Below are positions 6,358 to 11,125 of a DNA stretch of 11,125 nucleotides, in pieces. Source of the DNA: Actinomycetes bacterium (GTDB taxonomy: Bacteria; Actinomycetota; Actinomycetes; Propionibacteriales; Propionibacteriaceae); assembly GCA_023437345.1 (NCBI GenBank), contig JAEZGC010000267.1, forward strand, positions 1-11,125, in the 5' to 3' direction. The notes below the pieces were generated by a model. The model had not been told where the DNA came from. It ran no database searches and worked only from the letters and a program-made list of their open reading frames with translations. How positions within the stretch are numbered: the first letter of the stretch is position 1; each line of letters starts with the position of its first letter. The translations under genes and the position numbers were made by a program.

Positions 6358-6894
6358 TCACTCCCAGCGGGTGCGACGGCCCGGTTTCACGCTGCGGAAC
6401 AGTTGCGAGGCGGCGTCCGGGTCGACCGAGGGGACGCGGCGGCGCAGCAGCCCGCGGTACCTGTCGAGGGCGCGGTCGCGGCGGTCACGGAACCGGTCCA
6501 GGTCGAGTCCGAGGACGGCTGCCGCCTCGGCCTCGGTGAGTTCGTCCCAGTAGGCGAGTTGCAGCACCTCGCGGTCGCGTCCGCCCAGCCGGGTGACGGC
6601 ATCGCGGAGCGCGGCGTGCACCTCGTCGTCCACCGGCGCATTGGGCAGCGGACGCCGCTCGAGGCGGAGCTGGTCGAGGATCGAGCGACTGGCGGAGGCC
6701 TGGACGTAGGAGTCGAGCACCACCTTGTCGATCACCCGGTACGCCCGGGGCAGGTCCGGGGTCTTGGCCGGATCGGCGAGCACGGCGAACACCCGGGCGG
6801 CCAGCACCTCCGGGTCGGCCTGCATGGCCCGCCACTCACAGGCCGCAACCACGAGGGCGCCATAGCGGTCGCGGAAATCGGCCAGCGTCGTCAT
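6358..6894 (-). CDS. ECF-like RNA polymerase sigma factor with divergent region 2
   Basis: The 178-residue protein has a clear sigma-70 region 4 at about residues 96-152: DAVTRLGGRDREVLQLAYW, then the ELTEAEAAAVLGL helix and a DRFRDRRDRALDRYRGLL recognition helix. The first ~82 residues have the size and position of region 2 and end in an ECF-like stretch (ASRSILDQLRLERR). However, the usual acidic core-binding motif (DAEDLVQEVF type) is reduced to DPEVLAARVFAVL, so core binding may be weakened. The C-terminal tail after residue 152 (VDPDAASQLFRSVKPG) is extra. It is cytoplasmic and probably a transcription factor for its own cluster. No classical anti-sigma domain follows: the next gene has only about 14 cytoplasmic residues before its membrane helix. 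The start ATG has TAGGGT 6 nt upstream and also overlaps the stop of a doubtful small ORF. Confidence 0.8.
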   Translation of the reverse strand: MTTLADFRDRYGALVVAACEWRAMQADPEVLAARVFAVLADPAKTPDLPRAYRVIDKVVLDSYVQASASRSILDQLRLERRPLPNAPVDDEVHAALRDAVTRLGGRDREVLQLAYWDELTEAEAAAVLGLDLDRFRDRRDRALDRYRGLLRRRVPSVDPDAASQLFRSVKPGRRTRWE

Positions 6895-7124
6895 GGCTCC
6901 ACCCTAGTTCGGCAGCGCGGGCAGTGCGCGCCCTTGGCGGCAGGACCCCCCGGGACCTCAGACCGGCCGCGACAGTCGCGGGCAGCCTCTCGGGCCGTAC
7001 GGGCCAGGCGACGGTGGGCGGAACTCCCCGAGGCTGCGAACCACGCTCTCGTCCCCGCCGAAGAGCGCCGCTGCGACCCGCGCTGCTCTTGACGATCCGC
7101 CGTGCCCACGAAGTCGTCACTCAC
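6891..7124 (-). CDS. Doubtful small ORF upstream of the sigma-like gene
   Basis: From a GTG at 7124 an open frame of 77 codons runs to a TGA that overlaps the sigma-like ATG as ATGA, a classic coupling arrangement. A CAGGGA sequence lies 9 nt before the GTG. The product would be Arg-rich with a C-terminal HCPRCRTR motif (cysteines two residues apart) and a third cysteine in DCRGR, hinting at half a zinc ribbon. Against it, only about 75% of its codons end in G or C, little above its other codon positions and below the surrounding genes, and I recognise no family. It may be chance open frame in intergenic DNA. Confidence 0.25.
   Translation of the reverse strand: MSDDFVGTADRQEQRGSQRRSSAGTRAWFAASGSSAHRRLARTAREAARDCRGRSEVPGGPAAKGAHCPRCRTRVEP
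6901..6906 (-). promoter_or_regulatory. -10 element (TAGGGT) of the sigma-like gene, leaderless type
   Basis: TAGGGT on the minus strand lies 6 nt (GGAGCC) before the ATG at 6894. The GGAG in that spacer is only 2 nt from the ATG, too close for a normal ribosome-binding site, so a leaderless transcript is more likely. No convincing -35 box is visible. This could mean an alternative sigma factor or autoregulation. Confidence 0.5.
7061..7090. repeat. Inverted repeat / hairpin AAGAGC...GCTCTT
   Basis: AAGAGC at 7061-7066 pairs exactly with GCTCTT at 7085-7090, and GC-rich, imperfectly paired bases lie in between. There is no T-run after it on either strand, so it is not a standard intrinsic terminator. 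It could be a regulator-binding dyad or an mRNA hairpin in the leader of the sigma-like gene. Confidence 0.35.
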
Positions 7125-7202
7125 GAGATCACGTCCCTGTCTCTTCTTCCTACGTGCGGGAAGGTGCAATCTGTTGGATAGGGGCCGTAGGAAGGAGTCG
7201 TC

Positions 7203-7403
7203 ATGCGTGCAGTGGTAGGCGATCGGCTGCTCGTGCACGGCCGGGCGGTAGGTACGTCCGACCAGACGTCCGAGATCATTGAGGTTCGAGGACCCGACGG
7301 GGCACCGCCGTACCTGGTGCGCCACCCCGACGGACAGGAGGCACTGGTGTTTCCGGGGTCGGACGCGTGGGTGGAGCACCCGCAAGAGCCGCCGCAAGAC
7401 TAG
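7203..7403 (+). CDS. DUF1918 domain protein (Rv2302/Rv0569 family)
   Basis: The 66 residues form a single small domain that matches the DUF1918 pattern: MRAVVGDRLLVHG at the N-terminus, SEIIEVRGPDG.PPYLVR in the middle, and H.DGQEALVFPGSDAWVEH at the end. Mycobacterial relatives Rv2302 and Rv0569 are small beta-rich proteins of unclear function, and at least Rv0569 has been linked to dormancy. The protein is cytoplasmic, with no signal or membrane segment. A strong GAAGGAG ribosome-binding site (7191-7197) sits 5 nt before the ATG, so this gene, unlike several neighbours, is translated from a leadered mRNA. Only 64 bp separate it from the alpha/beta hydrolase gene, which appears to have its own start signal. 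The family call is secure; the role is unknown. Confidence 0.9.
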   Translation: MRAVVGDRLLVHGRAVGTSDQTSEIIEVRGPDGAPPYLVRHPDGQEALVFPGSDAWVEHPQEPPQD

Positions 7404-7408
7404 GGCGA

Positions 7409-7428
7409 CGGCTGGGCCACTTCAGCCG
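7409..7428 (+). terminator. Possible weak terminator hairpin after the DUF1918 gene
   Basis: CGGCTG at 7409-7414 pairs perfectly with CAGCCG at 7423-7428 around an 8-nt loop, 6 bp after the DUF1918 stop codon. There is no T-tract, which is common for actinobacterial terminators, so this is only a candidate. Confidence 0.3.
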
Positions 7429-7455
7429 GCGCCCGGGTCGTCAGAACGCCCCGTG

Positions 7456-7461
7456 TACGGT
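7456..7461 (+). promoter_or_regulatory. -10 element (TACGGT) of the alpha/beta hydrolase gene, leaderless type
   Basis: TACGGT is followed by 6 nt (GAGCCC) and then a GTG at 7468. This is the same geometry as at the HAD, propeller and sigma-like genes. It decides the start in favour of 7468 over the in-frame GTG at 7453, which would itself overlap the -10 box. No Shine-Dalgarno sequence is visible for either. Confidence 0.5.
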
Positions 7462-7467
7462 GAGCCC

Positions 7468-8259
7468 GTGGAGGGTGTCGAGCGCGGTACGGGCACACCA
7501 CTGGTGCTGCTGCATGGCTTCGGGGTCGACCACCGGCTGCTGCTGCCGCTCGACCCGACGATCCAGGCCGCTGGCGGGTGGCGCCGGATCTACCTAGACC
7601 TTCCCGGCTGTGGCGCCACCCCGCTCGGCACAGTCGCGAGCGCCGAGGATGTCGCGGCTGTCGTCCGCGACGAGATCAGCGCGCGGATCGGCGACGAGCC
7701 GTTCGCGGTGCTCGGGAATTCATTCGGGGGCATGCTCGCCCGCCGGGTGGCGCATGACCTGCGGGGACAGGTCCTTGGTCTGGCCACCATTGCTGCGGTC
7801 TTCGTCGCAGACCATGACCGCCGCGACGTACCGACAAAGACCGTCGTGATCGAGGACCTGGACCTGATCGACGGGCTCGGGGAGGCGGGCGACGCGTACC
7901 GCGAGGTCGCCGTGACTCACACCGCCGAGAACGCCGAGGCGTTCCTGGCCCATGCCTATCCGGGCCTTCTGGTTGCCGACAGCGCCGGGCTCGACCGGAT
8001 CGCCACCCGCTACGCGTTCGACTCTGAGCCGGAGAGCGCCTCACCGGCGCCGTTCACCCAGCCGGCACTGTTCATCACGGGTCGCCAGGACCACGTGGTC
8101 GGCTACCGCGACGCCCTGGCGAGGCTCGATCACTACCCGCGCGCCAGCTTCGCGGTGCTCGATGGCGCGGGCCACAACGTCCACCTGGATCAGCCGGAAG
8201 CCACCGCGAGCCTGCTGAACCAGTGGCTGAGGCATATCCGTCTAGCAGGGGGCACGTAG
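7468..8259 (+). CDS. Alpha/beta-fold hydrolase
   Basis: From the GTG at 7468 the product has 263 residues and a complete alpha/beta-hydrolase core. LVLLHGFGVDHR (13-23) holds the oxyanion-hole HG. The nucleophile elbow is G-N-S85-F-G-G in VLGNSFGGML. The acid is D208 in FITGRQDHVVG, and the catalytic histidine is H236 in LDGAGHNVHLDQP. A cap region lies between about residues 112 and 190. There is no signal peptide, so it is cytoplasmic. Such proteins include esterases, lactonases, C-C hydrolases and haloperoxidase-like enzymes. With LDLPGCG after strand 4 it looks like a generic small-molecule hydrolase whose substrate I cannot name. It follows the DUF1918 gene by 64 bp and probably has its own leaderless promoter. 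Codons upstream of 7468 could be read in frame but overlap the DUF1918 gene and do not resemble the family. Confidence 0.88.
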   Translation: MEGVERGTGTPLVLLHGFGVDHRLLLPLDPTIQAAGGWRRIYLDLPGCGATPLGTVASAEDVAAVVRDEISARIGDEPFAVLGNSFGGMLARRVAHDLRGQVLGLATIAAVFVADHDRRDVPTKTVVIEDLDLIDGLGEAGDAYREVAVTHTAENAEAFLAHAYPGLLVADSAGLDRIATRYAFDSEPESASPAPFTQPALFITGRQDHVVGYRDALARLDHYPRASFAVLDGAGHNVHLDQPEATASLLNQWLRHIRLAGGT

Positions 8260-8293
8260 GCGATCATCCGACCCCCCCCGCTGTCGGCGCGAT

Positions 8294-8311
8294 CTGCAGC
8301 TGCAGGTGCAG
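8294..8311. repeat. CTGCAG hexamer repeats
   Basis: CTGCAGCTGCAG at 8294-8305 is a perfect 12-bp palindrome made of two direct hexamers, and a third imperfect copy (GTGCAG) follows at 8306-8311. It lies in the region between the hydrolase gene and the dehydrogenase operon. No function is evident. Confidence 0.4.
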
Positions 8312-8363
8312 GAGCAAGGCGTCGTCGAGCCGGGCCGTCAGGTGCGTGGGTAGGCGGGTCGAG

Positions 8364-8394
8364 ACCAAGGGTTGACACCTTTGGTTACGTAACC
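8364..8394. promoter_or_regulatory. Operator dyads over the dehydrogenase promoter
   Basis: Two overlapping dyads are visible. GGTTACGTAACC at 8383-8394 is a perfect 12-bp palindrome inside the promoter spacer. ACCAAGGG at 8364-8371 and CCTTTGGT at 8378-8385 form an 8-bp inverted repeat with one G-T wobble, whose 6-nt centre is exactly the TTGACA -35 box. The dyads share the GGT at 8383-8385. A repressor at either site should block polymerase. No regulator gene for it lies in the window. Confidence 0.6.
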
Positions 8395-8401
8395 GTAGGT
8401 T
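8372..8401 (+). promoter_or_regulatory. Promoter of the 2-oxoacid dehydrogenase operon
   Basis: A consensus TTGACA (8372-8377) is followed 18 bp later by TAGGTT (8396-8401); GTAGGT with a 17-bp spacer is the alternative reading. The expected start near 8408 leaves a leader of about 30 nt carrying an AGGAG ribosome-binding site (8430-8434) before the ATG at 8439. This is the best -35 box in the window. Confidence 0.65.
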
Positions 8402-8438
8402 TGCCCGAATCGCCGGTCCCCGAACCCCGAGGAGATCC

Positions 8439-9536
8439 ATGCCCGAATCAGGCGGTGACTTCGTACAACTGCTCGATCCGGACGGCACCCGCGTCGACCA
8501 CCCCGATTTCAGCTACTCCGGCAGCGACGCCGACATCGCGGCGAGCCTGCGCGACATGGTGCTGACCCGGCGCTTCGACGCCGAGGCGACAGCTCTGCAA
8601 CGCAAGGGCGAGCTCGGCCTGTGGCCGCCGTCGCTGGGCCAGGAAGCCGCCCAGATCGGGTCCGCCCGGGCGATCACCGACCTCGACCAGACAGTCCCGT
8701 CCTACCGCGAGCACGGCGTGGCCTGGGTGCGCGGCATCGACATGACAGCACTGCTCGGCGTCTTCCGTGGCTCCGGCATGGTCGACCTCGACGCCCGCGG
8801 CTCGCGCTTCCAGCTCTACTCCTGGGTGATCGGCGGCCACCTGCTGCTCTCGGTCGGGATGGGGATGGCGTTGCAGCGCGATGGCCTGGTCGGCGGGCAC
8901 GATCCGGACGCCAACGCCGCCGTCATCACCTACTTCGGCGACGGCGCCACCAGCCAGGGCGATGTCAACGAGTCCTTCGTGTTCGCGGCCTCCTTCGGTG
9001 CCCCGGTGGTCTTCTTCTGCCAGAACAACCAGTGGGCGATCTCCGAACCGATAGCCCTGCAGTCGCGGATCCCGCTCTACCGGCGGGCGGCCGGCTTCGG
9101 CTTCCCCGGCATCAGGGTGGACGGCAACGACGTGCTGGCCTGCGAGGCGGTTACCCGCTGGGCGATGGATCGCGCCCGGCGCGGCGAGGGGCCCACCCTG
9201 ATCGAGGCGTTCACCTACCGGATGGGCGCCCACACCACCTCCGACGACCCGACCAAGTACCGCCGCGCCGAGGAGCTGGAGACCTGGCGGGCCCGCGACC
9301 CGATCGAGCGGGTCAAGGCGTACCTGCTCGCCCACGACGCGATAGACCAGCGCTGGCTTGACGACCTGGCCGCCGAGTCCGACGCCTACGCCGAGCAGTG
9401 GCGGACCGCCTGCGTCACGCTGCCCGAGCCCGACCTCGCCCAGTGGTGGGACCGGGTCTTCGCCGAGACTCCGGTGGGCCTGCAGCAGCAGCGCGACGAG
9501 TACCTCGCCTACCGGGCGTCCTTCGAGGAGGTCTGA
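8439..9536 (+). CDS. pdhA: 2-oxoacid (pyruvate-type) dehydrogenase E1 component, alpha subunit
   Basis: The 365-residue protein carries the thiamine-diphosphate signature GDGATSQGDVNES (167-179), ending in CQNNQWAIS (194-202), with N196-N197 at the metal/diphosphate site. Other landmarks are LGQEAAQIG (66-74), SYREHGVAW (88-96), H134 in the IGGHLLLS segment, and the RMGAHTTSDDPTKYR loop (261-275) that covers the active site in E1 alpha subunits. It forms an alpha2-beta2 tetramer with the next gene product and decarboxylates a 2-oxoacid, passing the acyl group to lipoyl-E2. The N-terminal VQLLDPDGTRV stretch resembles Gram-positive PdhA proteins, but a branched-chain (Bkd) substrate cannot be excluded, so the symbol is provisional. 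The ATG has an AGGAG site 4 nt upstream and a strong, apparently repressed promoter. The stop overlaps the next start (TGATG). Confidence 0.93.
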   Translation: MPESGGDFVQLLDPDGTRVDHPDFSYSGSDADIAASLRDMVLTRRFDAEATALQRKGELGLWPPSLGQEAAQIGSARAITDLDQTVPSYREHGVAWVRGIDMTALLGVFRGSGMVDLDARGSRFQLYSWVIGGHLLLSVGMGMALQRDGLVGGHDPDANAAVITYFGDGATSQGDVNESFVFAASFGAPVVFFCQNNQWAISEPIALQSRIPLYRRAAGFGFPGIRVDGNDVLACEAVTRWAMDRARRGEGPTLIEAFTYRMGAHTTSDDPTKYRRAEELETWRARDPIERVKAYLLAHDAIDQRWLDDLAAESDAYAEQWRTACVTLPEPDLAQWWDRVFAETPVGLQQQRDEYLAYRASFEEV

Positions 9537-10510
9537 TGCCCACGCTGACGATGGTGAAGGCGCTCAACGCCGGGCTGCGGCGGGCGCTGGCCGCCGACCC
9601 GAAGGTGCTGCTCGCCGGGGAGGACATCGGCAACCTCGGCGGGGTCTTCCGGGTCACCGAGGGCCTCAAGGCCGAGTTCGGCGGCGACCGGGTGATCGAC
9701 TCCCCGCTGGCCGAGTCCGGGATCGTGGGGACGGCGCTGGGAATGGCCCTGCTCGGCTACCGACCGGTGGTCGAGATCCAGTTCGACGGCTTCGTGTTCC
9801 CGGCCATGAACCAACTGGTCACGCAGGTCGGACGCCAGTACCACCGCTCCCACGGACGGATGAACGTCCCGCTGGTGCTGCGCCTGCCCTACGGCGGCGG
9901 GATCGGGGCCGTCGAGCACCACAGCGAGTCCCCGGAGACATACTTCGCGCACAGCCCGGGACTCAAGGTGGTCGCCTGCGCGACCCCGTCCGACGCCTAC
10001 TGGATGATCCAGCAGGCGATCTCCTCCCCCGACCCGGTCGTCTTCATGGAGCCCAAGCGGCGCTACCACGAGAAGGGCGAGGTCGACACCGAGGCGGTGC
10101 CGCTACCGCTGCACCAGGCCCGGGTGGTCAAGCAGGGCAGCGACCTCACCCTGCTGGCCTGGGGCGGCATGATCCGGCCCTGCGTCGAGGCGGCCATCGT
10201 CGCCGCCGAGGAGGGAAAGGACCTCGAGGTGATCGACCTGCGCTCGATAGCGCCACTGGACGACGACACCATCTTGACCTCGGTGGCCAAGACCGGCCGG
10301 GCCGTGGTCGTCCACGAGGCGATGCGCACCGTCGGGATGGGCGCCGAGATCGCCGCCCGGATCCAGGAGCGCTGCTTCTACGCGCTGCAGGCCCCCGTCC
10401 TTCGGGTCACCGGCTACGACATGCCGTACCCGCCGAACCGGGCCGAGACCGACTACCTTCCCGACCTCGACCGCGTGCTGGACGCTGTCGACAGGTCGTT
10501 GGCGTTCTGA
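9536..10510 (+). CDS. pdhB: 2-oxoacid dehydrogenase E1 component, beta subunit
   Basis: The 324-residue protein matches E1 beta over its whole length. LLAGEDIGNLGGVF (25-38) comes first, then SPLAESGIVGTALGMAL (56-72), where E60 corresponds to the glutamate that activates the thiamine cofactor. H129 in VEHHSESPETYFAHSPG corresponds to the active-site histidine of branched-chain E1 beta. The C-terminal transketolase-like domain has DLRSIAPLDDDTI and VVVHEAM, and the chain ends with a GYDMPYPP segment typical of the family. It completes the cofactor site at the interface with the alpha subunit. The ATG at 9536 overlaps the alpha stop by one base (TGATG), with a GAGGAG ribosome-binding site inside the end of the alpha gene. 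This coupling suits the 1:1 subunit ratio. An earlier in-frame start would lie well inside the alpha gene and lacks homology. Confidence 0.93.
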   Translation: MPTLTMVKALNAGLRRALAADPKVLLAGEDIGNLGGVFRVTEGLKAEFGGDRVIDSPLAESGIVGTALGMALLGYRPVVEIQFDGFVFPAMNQLVTQVGRQYHRSHGRMNVPLVLRLPYGGGIGAVEHHSESPETYFAHSPGLKVVACATPSDAYWMIQQAISSPDPVVFMEPKRRYHEKGEVDTEAVPLPLHQARVVKQGSDLTLLAWGGMIRPCVEAAIVAAEEGKDLEVIDLRSIAPLDDDTILTSVAKTGRAVVVHEAMRTVGMGAEIAARIQERCFYALQAPVLRVTGYDMPYPPNRAETDYLPDLDRVLDAVDRSLAF

Positions 10511-10521
10511 GGAGAGCCGTC

Positions 10522-11125
10522 GTGTACGAGTTCAAGCTGCCTGACCCCGGTGAGGGACTGCTCGAGGCGGAGATCGTGGCCTGGAAGGTGGCGGTCGGCG
10601 ACACGGTGGCGGTCAACGACATCCTGCTGGAGATCGAGACCGCCAAGAGCCTCGTCGAACTCCCCTGCCCGGTGGCGGGCACCGTGCTGGCGTTGCTGGT
10701 GGAGGAGGGCGAGATGGTCGACGTCGGCACCCCGGTGATCAGGATCGGCGAGCCCGGCGACGCACCGGACGGTACCGCGGAGCCGACGCCCGGTCCCGAG
10801 GTGTCCGGCCAGGTGCAGGACGCCAACGGCGACGCGGTCGGCCCGGAGCAGCCGGTGGCCACCCTGGTCGGCTACGGCGCCAAGCCCGGGGCGATCGCCC
10901 GGCGCGCGCGGCGTCGCAACGAGACGGTCTCGGTTCCGGCCACCGACCAGGTCCACGAGTCCTACGACACCGACTGGCCGGTCTCCCGTCCGATCGACCA
11001 GGTGGCGCCGCTCGGGCCGGTCCCCGAAGCGCCGTCGGGGGAGACCCTCCCGCCGCCCGGCCGGCCCACCGGCGGCGGCGAACTGCCGCAGCCGCCGCTG
11101 GCCAAGCCGCCGGTCCGTCGGGTCG
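10522..11125 (+). CDS. pdhC: 2-oxoacid dehydrogenase E2 (dihydrolipoamide acyltransferase), 3' end missing
   Basis: About 201 residues are visible before the window ends. Residues 1-75 form one lipoyl domain: FKLPDPGEGLLEAEIV, then the lipoyl lysine K42 in EIETAKSLVEL, then a glycine-rich turn around GTVLALLVEEGEMV. An acidic Ala/Pro linker follows. Next come LVGYG (115-119) with an Arg-rich patch, as in actinobacterial E2 proteins, and then another Pro-rich linker. The last residues, LAKPPVRRV (193-201), are where the peripheral E1/E3-binding domain normally begins, so that domain and the catalytic acyltransferase domain must lie beyond the edge. The start is a GTG, 11 nt after the E1 beta stop, preceded by GGAGAG (10511-10516). 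It belongs to the same operon, and E2 would form the core of the complex. Pyruvate or branched-chain specificity is open. Confidence 0.92.
   Translation, partial: MYEFKLPDPGEGLLEAEIVAWKVAVGDTVAVNDILLEIETAKSLVELPCPVAGTVLALLVEEGEMVDVGTPVIRIGEPGDAPDGTAEPTPGPEVSGQVQDANGDAVGPEQPVATLVGYGAKPGAIARRARRRNETVSVPATDQVHESYDTDWPVSRPIDQVAPLGPVPEAPSGETLPPPGRPTGGGELPQPPLAKPPVRRV

Larger units (their letters stand above)
6895..7202. other. 308-bp divergent intergenic region
   Basis: This stretch separates the minus-strand cluster from the DUF1918 gene and lacks the codon-position bias of its neighbours. It holds the TAGGGT -10 box of the sigma-like gene, the doubtful 77-codon ORF, a hairpin at 7061-7090, a pyrimidine-rich stretch around 7134-7150, and the DUF1918 ribosome-binding site. 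I could not identify a convincing promoter for the DUF1918 gene, nor a tRNA or other structured RNA. Confidence 0.6.
8260..8438. other. Intergenic regulatory region before the dehydrogenase operon
   Basis: Besides the promoter, dyads and CTGCAG repeats listed separately, this 179-bp stretch holds a run of eight C at 8272-8279. I see no credible small gene in it and no clear T-tailed terminator for the upstream hydrolase gene. Confidence 0.6.

Noticed and set aside
6211..7092. 293-codon plus-strand open frame over the sigma-like gene
   Set aside because: Covers the sigma-like gene antisense. The region 4 signature on the minus strand is far more convincing.
7040..7110. Possible tRNA or structured RNA around the 7061-7090 hairpin
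   Set aside because: No cloverleaf: the hairpin has a GC-rich, imperfect interior and no T-arm motif (GGTTCGA) or anticodon arm could be fitted.
6924..7181. Plus-strand small ORF in the intergenic region
   Set aside because: No ribosome-binding site, no codon bias, Arg/Pro-rich composition.
7125..7397. Minus-strand upstream extension of the doubtful small ORF across the DUF1918 gene
   Set aside because: Antisense to a recognised family; no coding signature.
8448..9335. 295-codon minus-strand open frame
   Set aside because: Antisense shadow of the E1 alpha gene, whose family assignment is secure.

Overview
The window is high-GC DNA, with G or C in most third codon positions, and fits an actinobacterium. 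Support for this comes from a homologue of the mycobacterial mycothiol-linked nitroreductase Rv2466c, a DUF1918 protein of the Rv2302/Rv0569 type, and -10 hexamers placed 6-7 nt before start codons, the actinobacterial leaderless arrangement. The genus cannot be fixed from the sequence. I see no tRNA, rRNA, CRISPR array, insertion sequence or phage gene.

Layout. 1-918 (+): 3' part of an exported, cysteine-rich protein of unknown function. 919-1518 (-): HAD hydrolase, meeting the first gene stop to stop. 1546-2175 (+): Rv2466c-type thioredoxin-fold protein with a CPWA active site, divergent from the HAD gene across only 27 bp. 2252-2884 (+): isochorismatase-fold cysteine hydrolase. 2794-6894 (-): a three-gene cluster read from right to left: a degenerate ECF-like sigma factor, a membrane-anchored PQQ-type beta-propeller protein and a 593-residue polytopic membrane protein. 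6895-7202: a 308-bp intergenic region with one doubtful small ORF. 7203-7403 (+): DUF1918 protein. 7468-8259 (+): alpha/beta hydrolase. 8260-8438: regulatory region. 8439 to the right edge (+): E1 alpha, E1 beta and the start of E2 of a 2-oxoacid dehydrogenase complex, an operon running out of the window.

How the genes work together. The right-hand operon is well understood: E1 alpha and beta form the thiamine-diphosphate dehydrogenase, and E2 carries the lipoyl arm. Its promoter has a TTGACA -35 box, a perfect 12-bp palindrome in the spacer and a second dyad around the -35 box, so it is probably repressor-controlled. The sigma-like/propeller/membrane cluster is the least explained part. Its first two genes carry the same TAGGGT-N6-ATG start signal and the third is coupled through an ATGA overlap. 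It looks like a cell-envelope system with its own regulator, but its function is unknown. The remaining genes look like independent metabolic or redox-housekeeping genes.
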